A stretch of 64,000 bases of DNA, from NCBI GenBank assembly GCA_031260245.1, contig JAIRKH010000083.1, forward strand, positions 1 to 64,000, read 5' to 3'. This document shows, piece by piece, positions 1-9,511 of the stretch. Position 1 is the first letter of the stretch, and every line of letters begins with the position of its first letter. The notes beneath the pieces were generated by a model, which made no database searches, was not told the DNA's origin, and saw nothing but the letters and a program-made list of their open reading frames with translations. Both the position numbers and the translations under genes were made by a program. Source of the stretch: Treponema sp. (GTDB lineage: Bacteria > Spirochaetota > Spirochaetia > Treponematales > Breznakiellaceae).

Positions 1-368
1 TTCTCCGCTATATAGTCCCGCGTCCGCAGAAAATCCGTTATCCCGCTGATTATCCGCGAATAGAAGCGTTCTCCCCACAGATGTCCTTTGCGTCCGTGCG
101 CCTTGTTCCACGCCTTCGCAAAATTACACTTTATCCATTGCATTATCTCCGATAAATTAGCGTCTTTTCCCGGCTTTATCAAGAAATGGATGTGATTCCC
201 CATGATACAGAAATCCCACAACTGGAAATGGAACTTCCGCTTGGCTTTCTTGACGAACGAGAGGAATAATAGCTTGAATTGTGGTTCAAGCAGACTCATG
301 TCGTCGTGGTCTATTTTCGACGTAACGTGATACGCCGCTCCGTAGATGAGTATTCGTAAAGGTCTCAT
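1..368 (-). CDS. REP-associated tyrosine transposase (RAYT), copy 1, cut by window edge
   Basis: Y1-type HUH single-strand transposase. The start is ATG at 368-366; the 3' end runs off the window, so the track does not list it. Reading the minus strand gives MRPLRIL followed by a conserved body with the metal-binding HUH motif in [10 protein letters not shown] and, near the cut edge, the RDYIAE segment that should hold the catalytic tyrosine. It is almost identical to the three other copies here (near 13.0, 33.5 and 58.8 kb). Two REP palindromes lie just upstream (430-471). Compared with the other copies, an extra ~45 bp separates the REP from the start codon, so this left end has been altered. 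Family assignment is secure; whether it is active is unknown. Confidence 0.9.
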   Translation of the reverse strand, partial: MRPLRILIYGAAYHVTSKIDHDDMSLLEPQFKLLFLSFVKKAKRKFHFQLWDFCIMGNHIHFLIKPGKDANLSEIMQWIKCNFAKAWNKAHGRKGHLWGERFYSRIISGITDFLRTRDYIAE

Positions 369-429
369 ACCTATAAATAAGGGTTTGCTATGAGAATTGC
401 TTGTGTTTGAATCTTTTTCTCACGAACAC

Positions 430-471
430 GGTGTCAGACACTTGTTGCGACATTGCTTTGGTGTCAGACAC
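430..471. repeat. REP palindrome pair
   Basis: GGTGTCAGACAC occurs at 430-441 and again at 460-471, upstream of RAYT copy 1. Both are 12 of the 13 bases of the palindrome GGTGTC(A/T)GACACC. Confidence 0.9.
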
Positions 472-486
472 GAGCGAGTAAACACA

Positions 487-526
487 GGAACGCCTACCGC
501 CTTTTCGAAAAGGCGGTAGGCGTTCC
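487..526. terminator. Perfect 40-bp palindrome after tpiA, likely terminator
   Basis: A perfect inverted repeat (19-base arms around a central CG) ends about 28 bp beyond the tpiA stop. On the plus side it is followed by a T-rich run (ttattatttctt). On the minus side the following sequence is only mildly T-rich, so it may act as a bidirectional or stem-only terminator for the gap-pgk-tpiA operon. The arms have no similarity to the REP palindrome. Confidence 0.6.
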
Positions 527-553
527 TTATTATTTCTTATGGGTGGAACGCTC

Positions 554-1306
554 TTATGCGAATTTGGCTATTGGGAGGAAGGCATCCGCCTTGAGGCTCG
601 CGCCACCGACCAACGCGCCGTCTATGTTTTCTTTGGACATGAGTTGCGCTACGTTTTCCGGCTTCACGGAACCGCCGTATTGTATCACGATGTTTTCAGC
701 CGCGTCCGCGCCGTAGAGCCTGCTAACGACTTTGCGAATATACGCGTGAATCGCGTCCGCGTCGTCCGGCGTCGCGGTTTTGCCCGTGCCTATGGCCCAT
801 ACAGGCTCGTAGGCTATAACGACGTTAGCCAGAGCGTCTTTCGGAACGCCCGCGAGACCCCAGATAATCTGACTCTCGCACACGACTTCAGCTTGTCCAT
901 TCTCGCGTTCCTCAAGAGTCTCGCCTACGCAAAGGATGACTTCAAACCCGTGTTTTAAGGCGAGTTTGACCTTCTTGTTGACGAGCGCGTCGTCTTCCTT
1001 GTATGTGTGCCTGCGCTCGCTATGCCCCAAAATAATCGTCTGTACGCCCAAGTCTTTCAACATCAACACAGATACTTCGCCAGTATGCGCGCCTTGTTCT
1101 TCGGCCGCTACGTCCTGCGCTCCAAGCCTGACGTTCGTGCCTTTGACAACGGCGCCTACGGCTTCAAGCGCGGTGAACGACGGCGCTGCCAGATACTTAT
1201 GTTTGCCGTCCTTGAGTCCGTCGACCAACGCCTTGGCCAATTCAACGGCTTCGGAGCGCGTCTTGTGCATTTTCCAGTTGCCGGCGATGTAATATCGTCT
1301 GCTCAT
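554..1306 (-). CDS. tpiA: Triosephosphate isomerase
   Basis: Interconverts dihydroxyacetone phosphate and glyceraldehyde 3-phosphate in glycolysis; cytoplasmic (beta/alpha)8 barrel. At 250 aa it has the normal length. Visible hallmarks are AGNWKMH with the catalytic lysine at about residue 12, GHSERR with the catalytic histidine near 95, YEPVWAIGTG with the catalytic glutamate near 165, and the phosphate-gripping GGSVKPEN and GALVGGASL loops. The start has a good ribosome site (AAGGAGAAG). It lies 12 bp after pgk and is the last gene of the gap-pgk-tpiA operon. In many bacteria secG follows tpiA; here secG is about 19 kb away. Confidence 0.98.
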   Translation of the reverse strand: MSRRYYIAGNWKMHKTRSEAVELAKALVDGLKDGKHKYLAAPSFTALEAVGAVVKGTNVRLGAQDVAAEEQGAHTGEVSVLMLKDLGVQTIILGHSERRHTYKEDDALVNKKVKLALKHGFEVILCVGETLEERENGQAEVVCESQIIWGLAGVPKDALANVVIAYEPVWAIGTGKTATPDDADAIHAYIRKVVSRLYGADAAENIVIQYGGSVKPENVAQLMSKENIDGALVGGASLKADAFLPIAKFA

Positions 1307-1318
1307 TTCTTCTTCTCC

Positions 1319-2587
1319 TTACCTGCATACCTCTATGCCGGGCAATTTCTTGCCTTCGAGCAATTCGAGAGACGCGCCACCGCCGGTGGATACATGGCTC
1401 ATCTTGGAAGCCAGCCCGAACTTGTTGACGGCCGCAACCGAGTCGCCGCCGCCTACCACTGTGATTGCGCCTTTGGCTGTGGCGTCCGCGACTAGTTTGG
1501 CGACTTCTTCCGTGCCTTTAGCGAAAGCGGGGAATTCAAACACGCCGACAGGACCGTTCCAAACAATGGTTTTCGCCGTTGCGAGAACTTCCTTGTATTT
1601 GGCGATTGTTCTGGGACCAACGTCCAAACCCATGAGGTTGTCCGGCAGGTCTAGTCCGTCGATAAGATTCGGCGCCGCCTCCGCGTCAAAGGTTTCAGCG
1701 CCCACTTGGTCAATCGGTAGGACGATTTCTACGTTTGCCGACTTCGCCGCATCGAGGATTTTCCGCGCAACGTCGAGTTGGTCGTCTTCTACAAGCGACT
1801 TGCCGACCTTACGCCCCTGCGCTTTGAGGAACGTGTAAGCCATTCCCCCGCCGACGATAAGCGCGGACGCGTTTTTCAGCAGGCTTTCCAGAACGGCGAT
1901 TTTAGAGCTGACTTTCGCGCCGCCGATGACCGCGACAAGGGGTTTCTGCGGACTGGTAACAATGGGTTCGAGGTAATCAACTTCTTTTTTCATCAAAAAG
2001 CCCGCAACGGACGCCGACGCAAACTTGGCGATGCTGGCGGTTGAGGCGTGGTCGCGGTGCGCGGTACCGAAGGCGTCGTTCACAAAAACGTCGCCGTAGG
2101 ATGCGAGTTCTTTGGCGAGCTTGTCGCGCTCCGCCGCGTCTTTGGACGTTTCTTCTTTGTGGAAACGAGTGTTCTCCAACATAATAACCGAGCCGTCCGA
2201 CTGTCCCTCAATAAAGGCTTTTTTACCGAAACACCCGTCTTCGCCTGCGAAAATTACGGGTTTACCGAGTTTTTTCGCTAAATATTCGGCGACTGGTTTC
2301 ATTCGATGCTTGCCCGCGATATATTTGTCGTGGTCAAAGGGTTTGCCGTCTTTTTCGGCTTTTTCCTTTGCCTTCTTTTCGTCTTTAGACGGGTCGCCGA
2401 GATGGGACGTTAAGGTCAGGGTTTTTGCGCCGTGTTCAAGCACGTAGTTAATAGTGGGGAGCGCGGCGACAATGCGGGTATCGTCTTGCACAACGCCGTC
2501 TTTCATGGGAACGTTGAAATCGACCCGCATGATAACTCTTTTGCCTTTCAAATCAATGGTTTCCACCGTTTTAATGTTTCCAGACAT
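1319..2587 (-). CDS. pgk: Phosphoglycerate kinase
   Basis: Transfers the acyl phosphate of 1,3-bisphosphoglycerate to ADP. Its 422 aa include the N-terminal substrate segment VIMRVDFNVPMKDG, the ENTRFHKEE loop, the hinge region and the C-terminal nucleotide site GGGDSVAAVNKFG with STGGGASLELLEGK. A lysine-rich stretch near residues 70-90 lies in a loop variable in the family. GGAGGAATT precedes the ATG. It follows gap by 93 bp; that spacer carries a strong hairpin (see the 2605-2671 entry), which could set the gap to pgk ratio. Confidence 0.98.
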   Translation of the reverse strand: MSGNIKTVETIDLKGKRVIMRVDFNVPMKDGVVQDDTRIVAALPTINYVLEHGAKTLTLTSHLGDPSKDEKKAKEKAEKDGKPFDHDKYIAGKHRMKPVAEYLAKKLGKPVIFAGEDGCFGKKAFIEGQSDGSVIMLENTRFHKEETSKDAAERDKLAKELASYGDVFVNDAFGTAHRDHASTASIAKFASASVAGFLMKKEVDYLEPIVTSPQKPLVAVIGGAKVSSKIAVLESLLKNASALIVGGGMAYTFLKAQGRKVGKSLVEDDQLDVARKILDAAKSANVEIVLPIDQVGAETFDAEAAPNLIDGLDLPDNLMGLDVGPRTIAKYKEVLATAKTIVWNGPVGVFEFPAFAKGTEEVAKLVADATAKGAITVVGGGDSVAAVNKFGLASKMSHVSTGGGASLELLEGKKLPGIEVCR

Positions 2588-2604
2588 AATTCCTCCAAAA
2601 TTTA

Positions 2605-2671
2605 GCGAGGAATAGGGCTTATTGAAAAAAGATTGCCGTTAGACTCTTCAATCAACGCCCCTACTCTTCGC
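2605..2671 (-). other. Intercistronic hairpin between gap and pgk
   Basis: On the minus strand GCGAAGAGTAGGGGC (2671-2657) pairs with GCCCTATTCCTCGC (2618-2605), about 13 pairs with one mismatch and one bulge. Inside, ATTGAAGAG pairs with CTTTTTTCAAT using G-U pairs. The structure ends just before the pgk ribosome site. Spacer hairpins here commonly act in mRNA processing or 3' stabilisation of the upstream message; that role is inferred. Confidence 0.5.
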
Positions 2672-2680
2672 TTTTATTCC

Positions 2681-3778
<1,098 letters not shown>

Positions 3779-3780
3779 TT

Positions 3781-3809
3781 AGGATAAATCTAAAAGATAA
3801 AATAGTCAA
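3781..3809 (-). promoter_or_regulatory. Candidate promoter for gap-pgk-tpiA
   Basis: On the minus strand TTGACT (3809-3804), a 17-bp spacer and TATCCT (3786-3781) lie about 45 bp before the gap start. The -10 is imperfect, and a TAATAT follows slightly downstream. Confidence 0.5.
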
Positions 3810-3898
3810 GGGGGTAAACGCTACATCGTCGCGGTAAAAGCGTTTATTTCAAATTTAAAAAGACAGCGATTTTTCCATATCTTTTGCTTAAAAACGGC

Positions 3899-3927
3899 TT
3901 GACAAATTCTATTGGCTGTGGTAATAT
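3899..3927 (+). promoter_or_regulatory. Sigma-70 promoter for the tRNA-nudC unit
   Basis: TTGACA, 17 bp, TAATAT. This near-consensus promoter would start transcription about 10 nt before the tRNA and probably reads on into nudC, 23 bp after the tRNA. Confidence 0.85.
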
Positions 3928-3945
3928 GACGGCGATTTATATTAA

Positions 3946-4018
3946 GGCGGTGTAGCTCAGTCGGCAGAGCAAACGGCTCATATCCGTTAGGTCATTGGTT
4001 CAAGCCCAATCGCCGCTA
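3946..4018 (+). tRNA. tRNA with CAU anticodon (tRNA-Met, or tRNA-Ile2)
   Basis: A full cloverleaf can be drawn by hand. The 7-bp acceptor GGCGGTG/CGCCGCT has a terminal G-U, then T8-A9, D arm GCTC/GAGC, anticodon stem AACGG/CCGTT with loop CTCATAT (CAT at 3979-3981), and T arm ATTGG/CCAAT with loop TTCAAGC. The discriminator is A and CCA is not encoded. The CAU anticodon and non-initiator features suggest elongator Met, but a lysidine-modified Ile tRNA cannot be excluded from sequence alone. Confidence 0.93.
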
Positions 4019-4041
4019 TTCCTTCAATAAAGGACCGTATC

Positions 4042-4806
4042 TTGGTTAAAAAAACTTTTCTCTTTCAAGGACAGACTTTATTCATACCTGACGATTCCTT
4101 TATGAAGGATACCTTTAAAGGCGAAGATTTTTCTGGGGAAGAATTTATTATTCCTCCGCTCGGAAGTATTTCATCTATCAGAACTATTGACGCGCCGGTG
4201 GATGTTTTGCCGCCGTGGCGAGAATTCCTTGTCGGGGTAAGAGCAGCGATTTTGCTTGTACAAGAAGAGGAGGCGAAAGCTGTTTCCCGCGCCTTTCATA
4301 TCGTTCAGTGGAGACGCGAGTCTGTTTTCTGCGGAAGATGCGGTCATAAAAACATTGATATAGAACAAGAGGTCGCTCGCGTATGTCCAAATTGCGGCAG
4401 AGTAGAATTTCCCCGTATTTGTCCGGCTGTTATTGCGCTTATTACCGACGGCAAGGATAGAATCCTCTTGGCGCATAATAGGAAATTTAAATCCGGAGTT
4501 TTCAGTCTGATAGCGGGTTTCTGCGAAGCCGGCGAAACTCTTGAGGAAACGGTTGAAAGGGAAGTGATGGAAGAAACCGGGGTGCGCGTCAGAGACGTCC
4601 GTTACGCGGGGTCGCAGGCGTGGCCCTTCCCCAATTCCCTCATGGTAGGATGGACAGCCTCTTACGCTGGCGGGAGCGTCCGTCCAGACGGTGTAGAAAT
4701 CGAAGAAGCGCGATGGTTCAATCGCGATCGCTTACCGAAACTACCCGCGGAAGGCTCGGTGGCGCGAAAATTCATAGACCAATGGCGGAACGGAGTATGC
4801 CTATGA
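4042..4806 (+). CDS. nudC: NADH pyrophosphatase / mRNA NAD-decapping hydrolase NudC
   Basis: Nudix hydrolase of NAD(H) and NAD-capped RNA. 254 aa: a variable N-terminal domain, then a zinc ribbon (CGRCGHK and CPNCGR, residues about 95-120), the Nudix box GFCEAGETLEETVEREVMEE near residues 155-178, and the NudC-specific SQAWPFPNSLM just after it. The track start is TTG, with AAAGGA about 8 nt upstream. It sits right behind the tRNA and is translationally coupled to the next gene, whose ATG overlaps its TGA. Confidence 0.93.
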   Translation: MVKKTFLFQGQTLFIPDDSFMKDTFKGEDFSGEEFIIPPLGSISSIRTIDAPVDVLPPWREFLVGVRAAILLVQEEEAKAVSRAFHIVQWRRESVFCGRCGHKNIDIEQEVARVCPNCGRVEFPRICPAVIALITDGKDRILLAHNRKFKSGVFSLIAGFCEAGETLEETVEREVMEETGVRVRDVRYAGSQAWPFPNSLMVGWTASYAGGSVRPDGVEIEEARWFNRDRLPKLPAEGSVARKFIDQWRNGVCL

Positions 4807-5255
4807 AAAAAAATGTCATAAATAAACCTCTCAATTTTGAAGATACTCTATATATACTTAACGAGAGAATACAGATTCTTTATGATTTTCTGTCTCTCAA
4901 CCTGTCCGAAGACTTATTTCACGAAAAAAATATGGACGATATGGATTTCATCGATAAAATCCTTGATATTCTGCTCAAAAATCTCATGGAAGACGCATAT
5001 CTCTTGGACAGGGACGAACAATTGGATAATCTTTCCGAAACAGAATGGCAATTTTCTCAAGTCTTGACGAAATTTATGAGTACCAGTAACGACCTACATC
5101 ATTCTTCCCTATCCAGAGACAAGTTTTTCGCGTTAAGAGACCGGAGCGCAGCGCGCCGAAAAACAGCCGAGGATTCGCAGATAAAGATAGAAAAGATGAG
5201 CGACGTATCCGTTATCAGTGAAGATGAAATGAGTAAATTATTGAAGAGATTTTAA
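4803..5255 (+). CDS. Unknown small acidic protein, coupled to nudC
   Basis: The track begins this frame at 4620 inside nudC; the better start is ATG at 4803, overlapping the nudC stop as ATGA and beginning MKKNVINKP. That gives 150 aa. It is helical, acidic in the first 90 residues (repeated D/E-L patterns), with a basic patch RDRSAARRK at about residues 115-125 and no membrane segment or signal peptide. I do not recognise the family. Its position between nudC and rsmD suggests a housekeeping role at most. Confidence 0.8.
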   Translation: MKKNVINKPLNFEDTLYILNERIQILYDFLSLNLSEDLFHEKNMDDMDFIDKILDILLKNLMEDAYLLDRDEQLDNLSETEWQFSQVLTKFMSTSNDLHHSSLSRDKFFALRDRSAARRKTAEDSQIKIEKMSDVSVISEDEMSKLLKRF

Positions 5256-5286
5256 TGCGGAGTACCCGGCTAGGTAAGGTAAAAGT

Positions 5287-5820
5287 ATGAGAATCACCGG
5301 CGGAACTTTATGTCGGAGAAGGGTAGCGATGCCAGAAGGGGCGATCAGACCCGCGATGGACGTTATGAGAGAATCCATTTTCGCGAAACTTGGTGAATTA
5401 ACGGGGTTGTCTTTTCTTGATTTGTTTTCAGGTTCCGGCGTTATCGCGCTCGAAGCCGCGTCCCGTGGAGCTTGTCCCATTGAGGCTGTGGAAAAAGACC
5501 CGCTCAAACGGAAGACCCTCCTGCAAAACGCGGCGTTGTCCCCTGTTCGTATCGCCTGCCGATTCATGCCTGTGGAACTCTACATCCGCCGTTCCCAAAA
5601 GACCTTTGACCTGGTGTTCTGCGACCCGCCTTTTCCCTACAAATTTAAGTCGGAACTGGTCGGAAACATAGCCAAGTCCTCTCTTATGAAGACCGGGTCG
5701 CGGCTGTTGCTTCATCGCCCCCGCGAGGAAACGGCTGTTTTTGTAGAAATAGAAAACCTCGTTTTAGAGGAATCAAAGAGATACGGACGCTCAACGGTTG
5801 ATTTTTTTGTAAAGAAATAG
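5287..5820 (+). CDS. rsmD: 16S rRNA (guanine966-N2)-methyltransferase RsmD
   Basis: SAM-dependent methylation of G966 in 16S rRNA. 177 aa, at the short end for the family. It opens with MRITGGTLCRR, has the SAM-binding motif DLFSGSGVIALEAASRG at about residues 45-60, and the catalytic FCDPPFPY (DPPF) near residue 115. It follows the small unknown gene by 31 bp, on the same strand as nudC. Confidence 0.92.
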   Translation: MRITGGTLCRRRVAMPEGAIRPAMDVMRESIFAKLGELTGLSFLDLFSGSGVIALEAASRGACPIEAVEKDPLKRKTLLQNAALSPVRIACRFMPVELYIRRSQKTFDLVFCDPPFPYKFKSELVGNIAKSSLMKTGSRLLLHRPREETAVFVEIENLVLEESKRYGRSTVDFFVKK

Positions 5821-5888
5821 GCGGCGTTCTGAAAAGCGCAGACTTATCAGGCGAGACGCAAGCGTAACATTGGATACAGGCGGCGAAC

Positions 5889-7121
5889 ATGAATTTAAGA
5901 GAGCGATTGCAGGTCGTCAAAACCATCGCTAAGAAACAGGAACCGGCGCCTCGGCAAGTTTTTCCCCAATTTCCCCGCGATTGGACCGTCGTTGCGGACG
6001 GAGTACTGAAACGCGCCGAATACGTCAAGTTTGATAGACAAAATGCGGCGGATGTAGCGAGTCTGGCGATTCTTGCGCCGGATTTTCTGCCGTGTCTCAC
6101 GATAAAAGGGGCGCCGAGGTTTGAGCCTCTGGTGTTTTTTGACTTTGAGACGACTGGGCTTTCGGGCGGAGCTGGAACCATCGCTTTTCTTGCGGCTTTC
6201 GGGCGTTTTGAAAATACTATGAATACGCTTAAAATCACCCAATACCTGCTTTTGGATTATCCTGCTGAACGCGACTTTTTGGAAGCCGTTCTGCCCGAAT
6301 TCGGCGCGAGGACTTCCTCGCAATCCACGCCCGTTAAGGCTAATATCGTTACTTATAACGGCAAGTGCTTTGATTTTCAGATTTTACGAACTTGCTGTTT
6401 TATGAACCGCCTTGAACCGCCTATATTCAATGCGGTCGACCTACTTCACCCATGCAGACGCCTGTGGAAGCGGCTCCTACCCTCTTGCTCTCAGGCAAGC
6501 ATTGAGTCCGCGGTCCTTGGTTTGGACAGAATTGACGATATTTCAGGAAGCCTTGCGCCGGAAATCTGGTTTTCTTTCCTAAAGACAGGCGAAACGGACG
6601 ACCTCTTACGGATTTGCGCGCATAATCGGCGGGATATTTTCGGGCTGGCTTCCATTTTTACGGCTCTTGAAGACATCTCCCGCGACCCGCTTGGCGCGTT
6701 ATTTATTGACCGCGAAAGTACCGCCCTGCGGTGGCGGGAGACATTGCGCCGATACGCCGCTTTTTTTGAAGAAAATTGTGAGAAAACCGAGATAAACCGT
6801 TATTGGGAAACGAGCCGCCGGTTGTTGGAGGCGGCTAGGGATTGCCCACGGGCCGCCCTTGCGCTTGCCGTCGACTTATTCAAAGAAGGGCGGGAAGCGG
6901 AGGGCAGAAGGCTACTCGTCAGCCTCAGTAACGGAGACGCCCCTGTCTCCGTTAAGGCGCAGGCTTTACGCCGCCTCGCCTTTGACGCGGAAAAGCGGTT
7001 GCGGGACATAGACGCGGCGCTCACCTATCTTGACGCAGGCTTGGCGATGGAAACAAGCGCATCGGTACGCGGCTATTTTGAGCGCCGCAGAAACCGCTTG
7101 TTAGGCAAACGCGGGTTTTAA
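5889..7121 (+). CDS. DnaQ/RNase H-like 3'-5' exonuclease (YprB type)
   Basis: Predicted DEDD-family nuclease. Of 410 aa, residues about 80-260 form the nuclease fold: FFDFETTGLSGGAG (first D and E), VTYNGKCFDFQIL (second D), and ICAHNRRDIFGLASI (last D, with an H five residues before). This matches ribonuclease H-like YprB/ExoX-type proteins with a LSGGAGT signature. The C-terminal ~140 residues are helical and look like degenerate TPR-type repeats. Substrate is unknown. It follows rsmD by 68 bp. Confidence 0.8.
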   Translation: MNLRERLQVVKTIAKKQEPAPRQVFPQFPRDWTVVADGVLKRAEYVKFDRQNAADVASLAILAPDFLPCLTIKGAPRFEPLVFFDFETTGLSGGAGTIAFLAAFGRFENTMNTLKITQYLLLDYPAERDFLEAVLPEFGARTSSQSTPVKANIVTYNGKCFDFQILRTCCFMNRLEPPIFNAVDLLHPCRRLWKRLLPSCSQASIESAVLGLDRIDDISGSLAPEIWFSFLKTGETDDLLRICAHNRRDIFGLASIFTALEDISRDPLGALFIDRESTALRWRETLRRYAAFFEENCEKTEINRYWETSRRLLEAARDCPRAALALAVDLFKEGREAEGRRLLVSLSNGDAPVSVKAQALRRLAFDAEKRLRDIDAALTYLDAGLAMETSASVRGYFERRRNRLLGKRGF

Positions 7122-7176
7122 CTTTACCGCGCGCCGCATTCAACGCCCGCGAACCGCGTTACGTAAAAGCGGCGAA

Positions 7177-8820
7177 TTACGCGCCTAACGCCCTTTCCGC
7201 GGCCAATTTGTCGCCAAGCTCCCGTAGTTTATATTTCTTGATTTTGCCGCTGTCAGTAAGCGGGAAAGCGTCGACGAAAAACACGTATTTGGGGATTTTG
7301 AACCGACTGATTTTGCCTCGGCAAAAGTCTTGCACGTCTTCCTCTCCAATAGAAACGCCCGAATGGAGAATAATGAACGCGCCTACTTCTTCGCCGTATT
7401 TTTTACTGGCGATACCCACGACTTGAACGTCTTTTACGCCGCTCATGGTGTAGAGAAAGTCTTCAATTTCCTTGGGGTAGATGTTCTCGCCGCCGCGAAT
7501 AATCATGTCTTTGATACGCCCCGTTACTTTGAAATAGCCGTTTGCGTCCTTAACACCCATGTCCCCGGAATGAAGCCATCCCTGCTCGTCGATACACTTC
7601 GCCGTTTCTTCCGGCATCTTATAGTAGCCTTTCATGCTGTTGTAGCCGCGGCAACAGAATTCGCCAAACTCGCCCACGGCGCATTCCTCGCTGGTTTCTG
7701 GGTTGCGGATAGTTACTTCCACTCCAGGCAGCGCCTTGCCGACGGTTTCCACCTTCGCCTCAATGCCGTCATCGTATCGGGTTTGCGTCATCACCGGAGA
7801 GCTTTCCGTTAATCCGTAACAAATGGTAACGTCGCTCATATGCATCTCATTGATGACCTGGCGCATCGCTTCGATGGGGCAAGGCGAACCTGCCATGATG
7901 CCGGTGCGGAGGCTGGTCAAATCAAACATTTTGAACATCGGGTGGTTGAGTTCGGCGATGAACATGGTCGGCACCCCGTAGACCGCGGTACATCTTGCCT
8001 TTTGAATAGACGCGAGTACGAGCAATGGGTCAAAAGCCTCCACTAGAACCGCGGTCGCCTCATGCGTGAGAATGGCCATCATTCCAAGAACCAATCCGAA
8101 GCAGTGGAACAACGGCACTGGGAGGCACACAATGTCCTTATCGGTGAGGCGTTGGTTGTCGCCTATGCCGAGTCCGTTGTTCAAGATGTTGCGGTGCGTG
8201 AGCATAACGCCCTTGGGGAAGCCTGTGGTGCCTGACGTGTATTGCATATTCACCACGTCGTTACGGTCTATTCCCGCCTCAATCGCCTGCAATTCCGCGT
8301 TTTCAACGTGTTGTCCAAGGAGGAGCAATTCGGAAAAGCTATACATTCCCCGGTGCTTCTGTTGTCCGATATACACCACGCTTCGCAGAAAGGGGAATTT
8401 TTTCGCGTGGAGATTCCCGCGCTCGCACGTCTTTATTTCGGGCGCGAGTTCGTTTATCATCGCCACATAGTCGCCGTCGCGGAACCCGTCTATCAGGCAG
8501 AGGCAGGCTAGGTCCGATTGGGTCAACAGGTACTCTAGCTCATGGCTTTTATACGCCGTATTTATGGTAACCAGTACCATACCCGCGCGCGCGGCCGCGA
8601 AGAGTATCGTGTTCCAGTCTGGGACGTTGGTCGCCCAGACGCCGACGTGGTCTCCTTTCTTCAGACCTATGGCTAAAAACCCACGCGCCAGGGCGTCGAC
8701 TCTGCGGTCAAACTCCGTATAGGTCCACCGTAGGTCTCTGTCCGCGTAGACGATGAAGTCATGGTCGGGCTGTTTCCGCGCGTTTCGCCGCAGGAATTCG
8801 CTTAACGTTATTTCTATCAT
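7177..8820 (-). CDS. Acyl-CoA synthetase (AMP-forming), medium/long-chain type
   Basis: Adenylate-forming enzyme activating a carboxylic acid to its CoA thioester. 547 aa from ATG 8820 (MIEITLSEF), which has GAGGGG seven bases upstream; the track's TTG at 8835 overlaps the stop of the regulator gene. Motifs: [16 protein letters not shown] (AMP/phosphate loop), [34 protein letters not shown] hinge, and the C-terminal [10 protein letters not shown] with the catalytic lysine. No membrane segments. Substrate cannot be told; similarity is to FadD/AlkK-type ligases. It is coupled to the XRE-cupin gene upstream, which probably controls it. Confidence 0.9.
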   Translation of the reverse strand: MIEITLSEFLRRNARKQPDHDFIVYADRDLRWTYTEFDRRVDALARGFLAIGLKKGDHVGVWATNVPDWNTILFAAARAGMVLVTINTAYKSHELEYLLTQSDLACLCLIDGFRDGDYVAMINELAPEIKTCERGNLHAKKFPFLRSVVYIGQQKHRGMYSFSELLLLGQHVENAELQAIEAGIDRNDVVNMQYTSGTTGFPKGVMLTHRNILNNGLGIGDNQRLTDKDIVCLPVPLFHCFGLVLGMMAILTHEATAVLVEAFDPLLVLASIQKARCTAVYGVPTMFIAELNHPMFKMFDLTSLRTGIMAGSPCPIEAMRQVINEMHMSDVTICYGLTESSPVMTQTRYDDGIEAKVETVGKALPGVEVTIRNPETSEECAVGEFGEFCCRGYNSMKGYYKMPEETAKCIDEQGWLHSGDMGVKDANGYFKVTGRIKDMIIRGGENIYPKEIEDFLYTMSGVKDVQVVGIASKKYGEEVGAFIILHSGVSIGEEDVQDFCRGKISRFKIPKYVFFVDAFPLTDSGKIKKYKLRELGDKLAAERALGA

Positions 8821-8831
8821 AATTTGACCCC

Positions 8832-9413
8832 TCAAACCGGCGTGTAGATTACCGCGAGGATACGCGCGGGGGCGCCGTTAGCGGCCAAGACGCGGTGCGG
8901 GACGATGGAGTCGTAGTAGATAGAGTCGCCCACGTTCAAAGTATAGGCGTCTACGCCGTATTCTATGGAAACCGCGCCGTTGAGCGCGTGGATGAATTCT
9001 TCGCCCTCGTGGGACGACTTGGATTGTTCCGCGTCTTCCGCGATGTCTACGATAAACGGTTCCATGCGCCTGCCGTTTTTGTGCGCCGCAAGCGCCTTAA
9101 ACGCGAGCCCTTTATGGTCTTTATCTTTTGTTTTTCCCTCATTGGGGAGTCCGGTTATGAAACGGGGGACTTCGTCGGCTTGACCCGCTCGGGTAATAAC
9201 CGGACCGAGTTCCTCGTGGTCGTCGAGAAGAGTTCCGAGCCGCACCCCCAGGGCGCGGGAAATCTTGAGCAGGGGCGCAAGATCCGGAATATGCCCGTTT
9301 TCCGTAATCCGTTTAATGAGTTCAGGACTCAATCCGCTTCGTTCCGCCAAATCTTCGATGCTGACGGAATGAATTTTACATAATTCGACGATGTGTTCGC
9401 CTAATGTGGCCAT
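8832..9413 (-). CDS. XRE-family regulator with C-terminal cupin domain
   Basis: DNA-binding regulator, 193 aa. Residues about 5-62 are a Cro/CI helix-turn-helix ([18 protein letters not shown]). Residues about 115-190 are a cupin barrel: [19 protein letters not shown], the [14 protein letters not shown] turn and a closing VIYT strand. XRE-cupin proteins usually sense a small molecule and control neighbouring metabolic genes. TATAAT and GGAGG lie upstream. Its TGA overlaps the TTG of the acyl-CoA synthetase frame, so the two are one operon. Target control is inferred. Confidence 0.92.
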   Translation of the reverse strand: MATLGEHIVELCKIHSVSIEDLAERSGLSPELIKRITENGHIPDLAPLLKISRALGVRLGTLLDDHEELGPVITRAGQADEVPRFITGLPNEGKTKDKDHKGLAFKALAAHKNGRRMEPFIVDIAEDAEQSKSSHEGEEFIHALNGAVSIEYGVDAYTLNVGDSIYYDSIVPHRVLAANGAPARILAVIYTPV

Positions 9414-9511
9414 TTATACACCTCCATGATTTATTATAGCGAGACGCGAGGAGCGGAGTCAAGGGCGGACAAGCTTGTTTATGTTAGGGGGCGCAGAAGC
9501 CGTCTAACAGG

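Noticed and set aside
539-1495. Several plus-strand ORFs over tpiA and pgk (139 and 162 aa)
   Set aside because: Antisense shadows of well-conserved glycolytic genes.
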